The translations under genes and the position numbers were made by a program. From NCBI RefSeq assembly GCF_020382885.2, contig NC_058508.1, forward strand, positions 7,618,055 through 7,682,054: 64,000 nucleotides of DNA, given 5' to 3'. Origin of the DNA: Scatophagus argus. Lineage: Eukaryota; Chordata; Actinopteri; Scatophagidae. Shown piece after piece: positions 44,841 through 60,137 of the stretch (positions are counted from its first letter, which is position 1; the number at the start of each line of letters is the position of its first letter). The notes under the pieces were generated by a model. That model made no database searches and was not told the DNA's origin. It saw nothing but the letters and a program-made list of their open reading frames with translations.

Positions 44841-46480
44841 GCTGTCTTTATGACAGCACAGAATCATGCAGTAGGTTTACTCTGTAATGTCAGTGATACA
44901 GCAGTATCACTGATATTAGTTAGAGTTAGAACTAAAAAATTAGTTCTAACTCCTTTAAAGCCACCAGCAGTGAAGTAAAGTAATACCTCAAAGACCAACG
45001 CTTACTGTGAATCAGCTTCTGGCTGGAGTTTTAACACTTGCTCTTGTTTGCACTGAAACAAGTATTAAGTCTGCACAGCCTGATTCTGAGGTTGTTTTTT
45101 TTATCTGCCCATGGGCTTATAACAAATATAACACATGAAGTGTTTCATCTACTAGGTGTAACTGGTGCAAAGACAGAGGCCCAGGATGTGTCAGCTGTGG
45201 GGACATGAAAATGTTGTTCCGGGATCAACAGGCATCAACAGGGGCAGCACCTGAGGGCTTTCTGTCACCCTCACCTACAGCAAGCACAACATGAGAGAGA
45301 AATCAGAGGAAGTCATCACCAACACCAGTAACACATTGTTAACGCACGACAAGAAAAAAAATAAGAGAGAGAAAAACAATGTAGGTTTCTCACCTGCGCC
45401 TTTGTTGGTCCTGTGTCTTTTTGGCCAGTTGAGATCATAACGCCACCACAGGAGAAGTGAGTCAAAACAAAAGGTGTTAAATTTCTTAAGAATGTTGTGC
45501 AAGACACGTGAGAGCATTACATCAAGTTTCACTTCTGGACAAGAAGACAAAAACAACAAACACCAACCGTTAACAAGAAAAAAGATCAGATTACTGATTG
45601 TTGTGCAAAAAAAAAAACAAAGAGCACACATGCACAATTACTTTAATGACAACAGCAGGAAACATTGAAAAGGAATGATTTGCCAGATAACATTCAGGCT
45701 GAAATCTCAATCTCTTCAGAAGCACACTTTAAGGTCACCTGTGAAAATGACTACTTTTGATATCCTGTGAAAGTGAAAACCAAACTGCAGAGGGTTTGCA
45801 AAAGCACACAAGTCAGTACACACTTTAGAGCCGGTCGCACATTAAGTAAAAATCTGAACGAAGTAAAAGTAACACATGAAAGCAGTCGCTCAAACTGATG
45901 ACAGAATGTTCACTTGAATCTGCAGCTCCCCTCAGTTTTGCAGCGAGTTTCAGCTCTTTGTGGAAATGTTTTCAGACAAAAAGCTTTACAATCCCACTGT
46001 GCCCGAGCTGCTCAGCACCAAGCAGTCGGCTCACAGTTACACAGCACACATTCAAAAACTAAAAATGAAACTGATAGGCCATACAGCATTTAACTCAGAA
46101 AGAGGGAGAAAGAGAAACCGTGCCATTTATGACAGAGACAAAACAGACCAATTCACCACTTGGTGATAAACTTTAGCTTGTTTATTTGTCTGACATATTT
46201 TTATTTTGTGTGGCTGACTGCTAGAGCAGAACCCTGCTCCAAAAAGGTGTGCGATCGGGAGGATCAGGAAAGTTTTTTAACATTCATAACAGCATTTAAA
46301 ATGCTAACAGTTATTTCACAGCTTTCCCACAACCCTCCCAAACTCAAAACTTTATTTCATCCTGGGTGAGGTCTCAAGGACGTATCCTCACCTCCACCAA
46401 CCTGTAACGTCAACACTGGACATTTCCCATTAAAATTAGAGTTACGTTAAAAAGAGATGCACAGAAAATTATTTTGTTCT
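44841..46480. other. Noncoding stretch
   Basis: No gene or repeat could be supported apart from short A-runs. Confidence 0.45.
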
Positions 46481-46489
46481 TTTTTTCAA

Positions 46490-47849
46490 CTTTATTTCAC
46501 AAGTTTATGCCATTTATTGTGTTCTTTGTTTTAATACCACACACAAATGTCAACTGGCTAAAACAATATAAAACATAACTTCCACAATATTTCATTATTT
46601 ATATTATGTACATGCACTCATATATTCAGAGGCAAAAAAAATCTCAGGCCTTCGCTCACTCTCAAAAGCACTTTGCTGGTAGAGAGGCCATTCCAATGAG
46701 GATCCTTCAGCTTTTGTTTGCCAGATTTTACAGCTATTTGATTTACACATGTCTGTATTCATTCTGTAAGCACTGTTGGACAAGATGTCTCAGAGTGATG
46801 ATATGCTACTTTGAACCGTTCGAGAGCCAAAACGTACAAACAGCGACAGCTTTTGTCACTTTCACTACGAAACTTCTCTTTTAACTCATACTATAACATT
46901 TTGAGAAACAGATTACATGCTGGTGTTGAATGTGCATCAAACTCATCACTGCCACTAACAAATATTGTCACTCCCAGTTGGATTCACAAAAAGAATCTTA
47001 ACACTTAGGTTATATTATTTCCACTGCAATAAAGGATGATTTAAGCTCATTGGTGGGGAGCAAAGCCCCAACCCTTTTGCCTGATTTTCTAACTGTAACT
47101 CTCCCCTTCCCTTCCTTCCTACTTAAATGCCAGGGTTTAGCTTACGACCAATACACAAGTGCCAAGATTGTCTTTTACCCGAATTTGACAAGTGGACTGT
47201 ATTATTTTGACGCTTTTCTGGAAACTCAGCTGTGACGGATATGTAACAGGAACAAAACGTGGGATCAGGAGCACAACGCGAGGATTAAATTCCATTGTAT
47301 GTCTGACTGCTTTGTCCCTGGTCACGCCCACATACAGGAAACACTATCTACAATACTTGTGGGGTTTGATTAAAAAAAATGGAGGGTTAAGAAAAAGCAA
47401 AATCTCCTCCTCTGCCACAAGCGACTGAACATTACAAAGAGAGTGGTTTGGACATGAGGTCTTATTTTCTACAGCTCTGTCGGCACATTAGCATGACTTA
47501 CAGTATTAATGGAGGCATGAGTGAGCTTAGCAGCACTCATGACAAAACAGTGGATTATACAAGAGTTATAAATAGCAAAGGTTGTGTTGACAGCAGAGTT
47601 CTAGGATCATCAGCTATGCATAAAAATGCACACATGTCTTGAAGACAGGCAAAATTATGATCTTATTGAATTTTTGTTGTTTAGAAAAAGAAAGAAAAGA
47701 AAAACAGGCTCTCATTTCACCTGTGTAGTAGTATAATAATACTCATTACTGGATTCTTATTGGAGTGGTCCTTCAGGTGCTGCCTGCCTTCTGCTTCTAA
47801 CCTCCATCAGTTCAGGCTGCTCAGGCGGGATAGAGGCCAGCTCTCCTCT
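46490..47849 (-). other. Probable ube2i 3'UTR
   Basis: On the minus strand, AATAAA (TTTATT at 46490-46495 on the plus strand) lies about 1.35 kb after the ube2i stop. The sequence between has no coding signal. Confidence 0.4.
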
Positions 47850-50160
<2,311 letters not shown>

Positions 50161-50479
50161 ATGTTAGCTTGACTGCTTCGCTAAAGCTAACGTTACTGCT
50201 GTTTTGATGGCGACAGAAATAACACACCCTTTCGACGTTCAAAACCAAAACTACTGGGCCAATTAGGGCTTAAATGACCAAACTGGATAAAACTTCACTT
50301 TTATAAACATTCCTCAAGCACTCTTATCGATATATACTGGTGTTATTTTTGACAATTTACCACAGTTGAGTAAAACAATGTGACTCGTAACACCGTTTCG
50401 ACAGCTAGCAAGAAAGGACCCCAATTTGTTTATTTCGTTAGGACCTTCAGGCAGTATACGGGACAACCGAGTGAATTCC

Positions 50480-50520
50480 GTCAGAGATGGGCGGCCATCT
50501 TTGTTGTGGCATTCATACTT
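50480..50520 (-). promoter_or_regulatory. Possible YY1-like site in ube2i promoter
   Basis: The minus strand reads ACAAAGATGGCCGCCC, near the YY1 pattern AAGATGGCGGC. The site lies about 380 bases upstream of the first ube2i exon donor. This is pattern matching only. Confidence 0.25.
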
Positions 50521-52324
50521 GGGAAATCACGCTTTCGGGTGATTGAATCATTTTGACTCATCTCTCCTCAACGAACCATCTTCCAGTACCCTTTTTATTG
50601 TTTGTTTATTTTTCATACCAACCTGTTTTGAGTTTATAATATTACTACATACTATTTAATACTGAACAATAGTCATTACGTTTAATGAAATAATCCTTTA
50701 TTGAACCCCCAGGGGAACATGCTGGGAGAGGTCAAAGTTAAAAGCAAGTTCAGTGTGAAAAATGTAGTCTTGTCTGACAGCTTTACAACTTATAATTTAT
50801 TGGTAAAAGCCTACTTTCACAAAGATACAATAATGTGTAGTAATTCCTCCAGTTGTGTGACCTATGTGTATTATAGACTTCAGAGAAATACCCGCCCAGT
50901 GCAAGCATGAAGTACTATTGACAGTTTATACATTACACATTTGTGAAGATGACTTGTGCATCAGTTGGTGAGGGCCAGACACACACACTGATAAAGCTGC
51001 TGTCAGTCAACAAGTGGGATATTTGATTTATTTTAAGCAGGTACAGTACACTAAAAGTCCACAGGAAAAAACAGAACTGTTTAAAATGAGTAGTTTGTTC
51101 TCTTTTTACCAGCGGCAAGGATCTTTAGTTCTGTTCTCTAACAAGTTTCTTTTTACCTCAGTGGAACATAGCAACAGCTGACATCATAAACAGTGGTTAG
51201 GATATCTAATAACTTGCTTTTTTCGAAACAGTTTTTCACATACTTGCCATTTCCAGCCCCATATGAGCTAAAGAGGTAAATATTGCACATAGTACCAACG
51301 TGGCATAGCAAAAGCCAAAATACATAAACTTTGGTTTGAAAATCGGGCATCTTGCCAGACACCCCAAATCAAGCACAGGAACCGGACTGAACTGGTTTTG
51401 ATTTCCTCTGCGTCAGCATCACTTTTTTTTTTTTTTTTTTTTTTTGATTCTCGGTAAAGCTGCAGCCTTTTTGTAGGTCTATTGTCTGCCACAGTTTTAA
51501 CACTGAGTAGTATTTTTTTTCAGCACGTAACTTTGAAACTAACAAAAATGTTATGAAGTGAAAATACAACATCCAAAACATTTTTACTTCGATCAAAATC
51601 AGCATAAGACTGAAAGAAGTACACTAAAATGGCTTCCTTTTTTTTTTAGCTTTATTCCCTTTTATTATATGTGTTGTGTGTCTGTTGTTGTGTTCGCCTT
51701 GCCTATGGACCTTGAGTCTGAAATAAAGATATACAATATAAAATCCCATGGATTATGAGGGAGACTTGGTTGATCAATACTTTTTCTGTTTGCAGTATTC
51801 TGCCCTTCTGACTTCCATGGCCTGCTAGAAAAGGTAAACATTTACATTTCAGGTTATTGACTAAAGAAATTTTCCTTCCATGTCATGAGTTAGCCATTTT
51901 AAAGGAAAAGATGTGACACCCTACCTCTATGTAGCATAAGAAAAAAATTAGGATAATAAGTCTCTGTATACTGTAACATTAATGAAATATATCCATATGA
52001 CCTCCTATCAAGAAAGTGCATTTCTTCTAAACAACCCTGTCTTAATACTTAACGCTAATCCCATAATAGTACCTTTTAAACACTCCGATATATGATAGTG
52101 ATATCAGGAAACAAACAAAAGCAAACAAGTTATTTCAGGACAAAGTAAACTTTTCAAAAATATGCAACTTTCCCATAGTGGAAAGTTAGACATTGCATAG
52201 TATAGAGAAGATTTCCATTAAAGTTTTCTGCTGAAACTTGCAACTTCTAAGTTAGAAATTAAGTTTTTTAATAAACACACGACTTGTCCTTGTAAAATGT
52301 CACGACACCTTTGCTTTTAGCAGT
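50521..52324. other. Noncoding between ube2i and mpst
   Basis: AT-rich, with a T run of more than 20 near 51422-51445. Minus-strand AATAAA sites read as TTTATT near 51653 could end the first mpst transcript. No gene is supported. Confidence 0.4.
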
Positions 52325-53631
52325 TCACTGCCTTTCCTCTTTCATTCCCTCTCCCTCTGAGATGATATGATCTGGAGATGCCCTTTTAAACCACTCAGAC
52401 CAGGAGCCATCATAAACACACACCCCAGGGTGCCCAAGCAGATGAGCAGCCAGAACAACATGACATGCAGTCACACCAGACCCACAGGTAGCCCAGATTG
52501 GTTTCTCCAGGTCGACCCCTGCCTCTCTGAATAGCTTGGACAGGGCCTCAGGTCCCAGTTCCTTTCCAGAGGCATCCATGAAAGAAGTGAATGGCATGTT
52601 GATGGCACCGGGGTAATGTCCCGGCAGCGTGTCTGTGAGGGTGAGACAGAGGAGTGAGATACAGGCAAATGAAACAATAATTAATGATTCACTTACTAGA
52701 TTTATTGTTTTCTTCTTCCTTCAGCCGCATCTCCTGGTCTTCACCAGCTAAACCTGAGCACTCTCTGCTGGTGAAGGCCATGAGATGTGGCAGAGAGCCA
52801 TGGAAGAAATCTAGTAAGTAGACCTTGAGCACATTTTTTTTAAAACTACTTAGCTTACCAATACTAACAACACACTTGACATTGCACTAGACAATGTAAC
52901 TACACGGCAGCAAATACAACTACACGTTTTAAACAACTTTACACAATAAAACTATCAGTAATTGGGATGTTCATCGCACTGCTACTGACCTCTGTTCACT
53001 GCAAACATGCTTTTTAATTTAAAACCTTGTCATCCTGCTCACCGTCTCTGGGTTCCGGCTCTGTCCCCCTGAAGCGTCCTGCAGACCTGGCGTCCACAGT
53101 CTGGACCTGCTTGGTCCTGATGTTCTCCAGCACGTCTTCGTAGCTCTTGACCCACGACTCATTCACGGTCGCCTTGAACTGTCGATACTCCGGCTTCGAG
53201 TACTCAGATGTTACCGGATACTCGTTAGCAAGCCAGTTCTTCATGCCACCGTCCAGCACAGACACCGAACTGTGTCCGAACAGCCGGAACATCCACCACA
53301 CCCGGGGCGAGCTGAACGACCCGAAGTCGTTGGTGTCGTAAACAATTACATGCGTGTCGTTCCCGATGCCCAGGTCTCCTACATACTGTGAGAACTGGCT
53401 GGGAGTTGGCAGCATGTGGTCCAAGGCAGAGTTTTTGTCACAGCACTCGTCTATGTCAAAAAACGAGGAGCCCGGTATGTGCTTCTGCATGAACTCAGCT
53501 CTCGGGTCCCGTTTGGTTTTCGGCAGGTACCACGAAGTGTCAAGAATGCGAAGCTTTGGCCCGACGAGACTATTTCTGACAGCATCCGCCAGCCACTGAG
53601 CTGACACCAGCGCCCGGGTCTGTGCCGCCAT
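52325..53631 (-). CDS. mpst: mpst-like sulfurtransferase, copy A
   Basis: 3-mercaptopyruvate sulfurtransferase moves sulfur from mercaptopyruvate to an active-site cysteine and then to thioredoxin or other acceptors; it contributes to H2S production and cysteine breakdown. Two exons on the minus strand, 53631-53043 and 52632-52325, join in phase 1 and give 298 residues (human MPST has 297). Two rhodanese domains are present. The N-terminal inactive one includes LDTSWYLPKTKRDPRAEF and RVWWMFRLFGHSSVSVLDGG. The catalytic one includes RFRGTEPEPRD and the loop CGSGVTACH. CGSGVT marks MPST; thiosulfate sulfurtransferase (TST) has a basic CRKGVT loop. MPST and TST neighbour each other and IL2RB in human, which fits this location. 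Confidence 0.92.
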
Positions 53632-53859
53632 GACGAGGCTCTGGTGGTGAGATACAAGCTGCGAGCGCTAGAGGGAAACGTTCAGGGTGGAGAGTTGAAC
53701 GCAGGAGCAGCGTTTGTGCGTAAGGGAGGATGCACACAGGCTCTCAGTGTGCTTTAGATGCACTTTGGTTTCAAATTGGAAAAAAAATATCATGAATTTA
53801 AAGAAAACACATATAGACTCATTATACACAGCAATATTAAGGACCCACAAGTGCAATAT

Positions 53860-54137
53860 TAAGAACTACTTTCTGAACTACCTCACACTTGCGCACACTT
53901 GCACATGCATACTTAGGCTGCTATATGTTAAAACCGGCTTCTTATTTAAATGCTTAGCTTATTTAAATGTCTAGTTTTATAATTTTATATTCTATTTAGC
54001 TTATATTCTATTACCTCGTACTCTTATATTTTTATAGTCTACTTACTGCTCCCGGGACCTGAGTCCTAATTTCGTACCATAAACATGTGAATGTGAGCTG
54101 GTATGACAATAAAGTTCCTTGAATCCTTGAATCCTAT
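53860..54137 (+). mobile_element. Truncated LINE 3' end with TTGAATCC tail
   Basis: The AT-rich stretch ends GACAATAAAGTTCCTTGAATCCTTGAATCC, an AATAAA-containing 3' end followed by a short tandem tail. This is typical of a 5'-truncated fish non-LTR element. No coding part is present. It lies between the two mpst genes. Confidence 0.5.
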
Positions 54138-54722
54138 AACAGATTTATTTAATCATCACCATTATCTACAGTCCTTCAAAGGCAGGCACTAGATAATAAA
54201 AGAATGCTTTTACTATTCACAAATTAGCTGGAATTCAGATCTGACATGAGCTGAAAAACAAAATATGGTATTATTCTCATGTAATGGTGTCAAGGGAGGT
54301 CCAGAGAAACAAGAACATGAAACAGAAAAAAAAAAAGAATATAGCAGCTTCTTCCGCTTATATGCTGATGATAATTCAGCACTAAGTTTTGTCAGCAATT
54401 AAGGTCTCCTGAAATTACTTCAGGGCAACATGTTTTGACATAAAACAAAATTCTTTAAAGCCAACAAAAATACATTTTTAGGAGTTCAGCCTCCATACCT
54501 CCTTTTTATGCCATCGTCAAACATATAAAGCTTATGTGTTAAATCCACATAAAAATCCTCTACCTCTACCATACTTCCACTGACAAAGATTTAAGGCTTA
54601 AAACTCATTTCTGAGGTCAAAATATCTCTGATTATGCATCTCTTATGATGAATCAATGATGTGATTAATGAGTCAGACACAGTAAGTGATGTGTTTAATG
54701 CTGATTTGTAAATTCATCTCAG

Positions 54723-55969
54723 TCATGTCTTTGGGCTCTGGACCTCGGAGACGACATGCTCTGGTGGAGCCCTGGTGACCCACTCATACCAGGATCCGTC
54801 ATACACAGCCGCTCCAGGGGCGCCGCACAGATGGGCGGCCAGCACCATGTGACAGGCGGTCACGCCCGAGCCACAGGATCCACAGAGGGGCTTATCCAGG
54901 TCCACCTGCGACTCTTCAAAGAACTTCTTCAGCTGCTCTGTCGAGAGCATCATGCCATCATCATCAACAAACTCGAAGAAAGGCATGCATTTGGAGCCAG
55001 GGATGTGACCCGAGCGGACACCTGTGGGACAATGAGTAGTTTACCTCTTTGCACAGTCATATATAAGCCTGTTCTCTCATTGTGTCTTACTTTAAGTAGT
55101 AGAGAAAAAAGGACGTGCTTGTCTAACATTAAAATTTGTCTGTAGTATATTTACGGAGGACTATTTTGGTGTTAAAGAAAAAACACGGGGCTTTCTTCAG
55201 AAGTCAATCACTTTATGAGCCAACACCTTTTGATCTGAGCCTTTCCCCCCTACATTTGAACCTACACAAGATGGCATTAGAATGAGGCTATTTTCACATA
55301 AGAAGAAATAAGTTCCCCAAAAAAGTTTTAAAGATAATGAATTTGAAAGTTTTACATTTGAATCTAGTTGGATTTACCCTCTCTTGGTTCTGGTTCTCTT
55401 CCGCGGAACCTCGCATGGGGCCTCGCATCAACCACCTGAAACTCCTGAGTTGCAATGTTGTTTGTAATGTCCTCAAAGGACCTCACCCAGGAGGGGTGGC
55501 TCACAGTGGCGGTGAAGCTGGCTGAATCAGGTTTGGTGTACGCCCCTGTAACTGGATGGCCCTCTCTGACCCAGTTCCTAAACCCACCGTTCAGCACCGA
55601 CACTTGAGGATGCCCAAAAAACCGGAACATCCACCAAACCCTGGTGCAAGAAAATGCTCCAAAGTCACTGGCGTCGTAAACAACCACATGGCTGTCATTT
55701 CCAACACCCAGACTCCCAACATAATCGGCGAAAAACTTCTCAGTGGGGAGCATGTGATCAAACTTTGAAGTCCTGTCCGAGCACTCGTCGATGTCGAAAA
55801 ACGACGCTCCTGGGATGTGAGACTGTGCAAATTCCTTCTTGGCGTCTCTTTTCATCATAGGCAGGTACCAGGACGTATCCAGGACCCGCAAACGCGGTCC
55901 GACCAGATTGCGTTTGACAAGGTTTGCAAGCCATTTTGCAGAGACAAGAGCTTGAGTTTGCGCTGCCAT
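54723..55969 (-). CDS. mpst: mpst-like sulfurtransferase, copy B
   Basis: Same enzyme family, orientation and gene structure as copy A, whose coding exons start about 1.1 kb downstream. Exons are 55969-55378 and 55021-54723, joining in phase 1 at the equivalent place (after EPEPRE), and give 296 residues. Recognisable parts are MAAQTQALVSAKWLANLV, LRVLDTSWYLPMMKRDAKKE, RVWWMFRFFGHPQVSVLNGG and RFRGREPEPRE. The catalytic loop is CGSGVTACH, so this copy is also MPST-type. The residues before the loop (LCGSCGSGVT) carry an extra Cys compared with copy A (IWATCGSGVT). The shared intron and similarity along the whole length point to tandem duplication. It could be the positional counterpart of TST with an MPST-type loop. 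Confidence 0.9.
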
Positions 55970-57362
55970 GTTTAGAAGTGCAGCTATTTGTTCTCAATTT
56001 ATCTGCCTTCTCTGGTTTACTAATCGACACGTTACCTCCACCAACTGGCATGGAGTGAAATTATGGCAACAGCTTCGACATGGGATCAAGCCACTGCGGT
56101 CAAGCCAGCCTCCACAATGTTTTCAAGTGCTTTATATACTAAACACTATGGTATCAAGCCCCAGTCTGCTCTTCAGATTACAGGTTTCCCTTCCTGTCCA
56201 GTGAGAACTGCTACTGCACAATGACCACTTTTGCTTTTAATACTCATATTTTTGCTTATAAGGATGTTTCAACTTCTGTTCTACTGCACTACATGTCATA
56301 GGGAAAGTAACTATATTTGGCAGCTTTAAAGGTTCAGTATACAGAATTTGTCCAGTCTTTTAAACGTACAATAAGTTGAAATAGTAAGCCAGGTTTGTGA
56401 CTCATGGTCAAGGGGCTGACGAGCGTAACACAGGTTTCTTTGTGTATTAATGAGGTCAACATGAATGGAATGCATTAAGACTTTTCTTCCCTGGACTTCC
56501 CTTGACTGTAATGACCGTTTGCTTTCTTTAATAGTAGGTTACTTTTTTTTCCCCATAATGAGCCTTACAGTGGACAAAGGTGAGAATCCAGATGAGCAGA
56601 TGTGATCAGCTCAACTGTTTTAAAATGCTTGAAGTGCCCAATCTGAATGTCTGACTGGTATAATTAGGTGTATTTCCTTTTCATTTTTACTATTTAATTG
56701 AGATATTTTCAAATTAATCATTTATTTGTATTTTACACAAAATTTTAGTTCTTCAAAATGCTAATTCCCATATTTTCAGATATACTGTTCAAAGATTACT
56801 GTTCACATGCTGGGAATGTTTTAAATTGATTACAATATCTCATGTCTAATTAAAAATTTATTGGACATTAGGTCTGGCATCTGAGAAGGAGTCATCAGAG
56901 AGAACTGTTGTCATTCCCATACAAATTTGTTCTCATGATGTGGAGCTGGTGACTCCAATTTCCTCTAACACACACTCAGACTTATTGTGTATGACTTGAA
57001 TTTCACTTCTGGTAACTCTTTCCTTAACTCATTTCCATTCATCTAGAAAATAGGTTGAAAAGAAAATAACTAAAAGGCTAATTCAATTCAATTCAATTCA
57101 ATTCAATTCAAGACTTCTGTCTCTCTCCTTCTGTCTACACTGTTTTATCAGTTTGTAAATATATGTATAGTGAGCTGGATTTCAGGAACTGATTAAAAAA
57201 CAAACTTGGGTTCATGATTGGGATACTGATGAAATAGTGACCTGTGACACCTGATGATAACATGTACTAAGGATATAAAGTAAAAGGGCATGAAAAATAC
57301 GGAGCCTTAAAAGTCAAAGCTGTGTAGTCCTACTACAGCTGTAGGAATCATTTATGGGTTTA

Positions 57363-57620
57363 ATCAGAATAAGAATCAGAATTCCTTTATTTATCCCAAA
57401 GGGAAAATTCTTTCTACTTACACCCGACTAAGAAAATGCAAATGAAAGACAGTAACATTAAATAAATAAATAAATAAAATAAAATATCAAATATTTACAT
57501 ATATCTATACATTTATACATTTCCAGGGAAATGTATGTCCATGAGTCCATTACAGTACAGAGTTCAGTAATTTGATGGCAACAGGCAGAAATGATTTCCT
57601 GCTTCTTGTTGAAACTACAA
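57363..57620 (-). mobile_element. Truncated L2-like LINE remnant
   Basis: On the minus strand it ends CCCTTTGGGATAAATAAAGGAATTCTG, a typical L2-like 3'UTR. The upstream phrase ATGGCAACAGGCAGAAATGATTTCCTG (plus-strand view, about 57575-57600) corresponds to the segment at 5430-5455 of the larger element. There is no coding left. Confidence 0.6.
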
Positions 57621-57891
57621 ACATATTCTGTTGTGCAAACAATTAACAGGTGAAATTTGTCAAAGTTAAACATGAACAAGAAAAAAAGCAATCACAGAGG
57701 CTTTTTTGAGGTCAGAATTTTTGGACTACAACTCAGCTTTGTGTAATTTATGCCTGCAACCTAAAAGACTGCAGCAGCTTTTCCAGTAGGAGTCTCTGTC
57801 ATACCTCCTGCTGGTGTGCTTCTCCTTAGCACCACCAAGTGGTGTTTCAGTATACAAACTGTTTTACTGTTCACTTGTGTGAACAGCAGTG

Positions 57892-58140
57892 GAAAGTAAC
57901 AGAGTACCGATACTCAAGCACTGTACTGAAGTATGTAAGTAAGTACAGTAAGTACTGTACTTTACTTGAATAATTTCATTTGCTGCTACTTTATCTTCTC
58001 CACTCGACCCCATCTCAGAGGGAAATACTCTACTTTTCCCACTACATTTAACAGCTTATAGATTGTATATGAATTATTTCTACACTGTGGCACTGCCACT
58101 TGAACTTAAAAGAGCTGAGAACTTCTTCCACATTTGGATG
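57892..58140 (+). repeat. Common teleost MITE-like repeat
   Basis: Starts CAGTGGAAAGTAACAGAGTACC. Continues with TACTGTACTTTACTTGAATA, CCCATCTCAGAGGGAAATACTCTACTTTT and ends near GAACTTCTTCCAC. These phrases are typical of a very common fish repeat. Parts also flank the SINE at 33.6-34.2 kb. Confidence 0.55.
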
Positions 58141-58300
58141 CAAAACTTTTGAAACCAAGCAGACCAAAAACTGAGACAAGGCGGAAGAGGCAGACACAGA
58201 AAGAGACATTTTAGAGAGGGCATGGAGGGTGGGGGTGGGTGTGGGGCGCAAGAAACTCAATTGCTTAATTGGAGTCACTACTTCTATATTATTGGCACAC

Positions 58301-58392
58301 CCATGTGTTTGTGGTCCAACCAAGCTTTCCTCCCATTGACTCTTCTACCATCCCACCAACTGGTCAGATCTCAGAGAAATTCCCACATTGAG
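58301..58392 (+). other. Candidate noncoding first exon of the fusion gene
   Basis: CCACATTGAG|GTAAGC gives a strong donor after base 58392, 1.7 kb upstream of the acceptor at 60118. A first noncoding exon is needed because that acceptor lies 19 bases before the start codon. The position is a guess. Confidence 0.25.
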
Positions 58393-60137
58393 GTAAGCTG
58401 ATATTTTTTAAACATGTATGAATAATGTGGAAATGAAATTGTGGATTTGTAATGATGTATTCACTTGTGTCAATCCTCAAGGAAAGCTCAATGTTATAGA
58501 CACAGGATCTATAACTAAATTAAAGACCAAACTGAAAAAAGCAGACCTTAATTTTTATCAGTTTTGGTGATTTCTTGTCTTAGGAATAGTTTTAAAATGG
58601 AGAAAAATAATAAGCACAAATAATACATTAGCATTGCTGCTCGGAACAATTCCCTATTAACTCATGTTACTCCACTGACAATTTTCAGAGAGAGAGAGAG
58701 ATGCTATTTAATTAGTGGAAAGTTTTCTCAAATGTAAACCATTGATTGATTGATTGCTGACAACCATTTCTGTTGCTTAAACTGTGTATTTAGAATTTTG
58801 TTTCTGGAAATAAATGTTGCTGTCAAGGTTTTTGACAGTTATTGTACCTTGACTGAATTAGGGCTTTGAAATAATAAAACAAGAGAAGAAGCAAAACATT
58901 TTTGAATGTGTTTTGTTTGCCTGTCATGATGATTGTCTTAAATGGTTAAACCTTATGCATCATGTAATACAGTAGTAGTGGTACTGATACAGCTTGTATT
59001 TGGTAAATCGGGTGATTGGAATCACAAGACCAGCGTTCTTGCAGAACCTGAATTCATCCTCAGACAGCCAGCAGTGTGTGGATGACTCGAACTAATGAGA
59101 CAAATCAGGAGAAATCTAATTTTCCAGCATTCCTACAGTGAGGGATGTATTTCCTTGACAACCAGTGGCAAAAGACGTCAAGCTGTAGTTTTGCGTGGTG
59201 TGGTGTGGTGAGTGGTGAAAAGGGAGTAACTGCTTTCACGTGTGAGCAGATGAACTTAGTTATCAGTCATTACTGATTACTGAGTCCAGGGGGATTGTCT
59301 CACGTGGAATTAATACCTGGGTACATTCCACTGCATCTACATTAACACACAAAGAGACCTCTGTCAGACACAGCAGTACCTTTAGCATAAACCAGATAAC
59401 TGATTTATTGGTTCCACTCACGTGAGAAGGGATTGGACATCATTTGAAGGAGACATACAGGAATGAAAAGGGCTTTTGCTGTATATATTGCCCATATATT
59501 GCTATATTATTGATAGTGGTATGTTGCATTGTACCAGTTTGTGTGTGTGTATATATGTATGCTCAAGTGATGCTTTGATCTAAGTGCGAACATCCACATG
59601 CTCAGAATCACAATGCTAATGTGCTTATGTGTAGCTGGTAATAATTATTATTTTCCTCATCTAGTTATTTAGTTTTTCATGTTAGCATGCTAAAAAACAC
59701 AAAGAGCAGGCTGATGAGGATACCATTAGTTTGTAGTTATTTAATCATAGTCCCAGTGCTGGAAAAACTAAAAAACATCTGACCCAATGACTGCGATTTG
59801 TGGCAATAACCTACATTTGTTGAGGCATTTCACACAAAAAACTTAGTGGTGCTAGAGAAAATGTCAGAGGATCACCAAAGTCATGAGATCTCAAACTTCA
59901 GTCCCTTTAAATTAGTGGGCTGTTTGACCTTGCCATTTTGAGCCATGATTGGGCCATAGCCTTAAAGCTCTACATTCTGAAAACAACTGTTTTTTTATCT
60001 TTACTAGCTCTGTATTTGTTCACTTTATAGTCATTGCTACATAAATATTGAAAAGAACACAAACATAGTACTTGGATTTACCACAGATTCTTTTTCTCTT
60101 TTTGCCTTCTCTATACAGCCTCCTACATATCAACAGG

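Larger units (their letters stand above)
55970..58300. other. Noncoding with repeat remnants
   Basis: Holds an (AATTC)n run at 57079-57112, a LINE remnant and a MITE-like repeat (both listed separately). No gene is supported. Confidence 0.45.
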
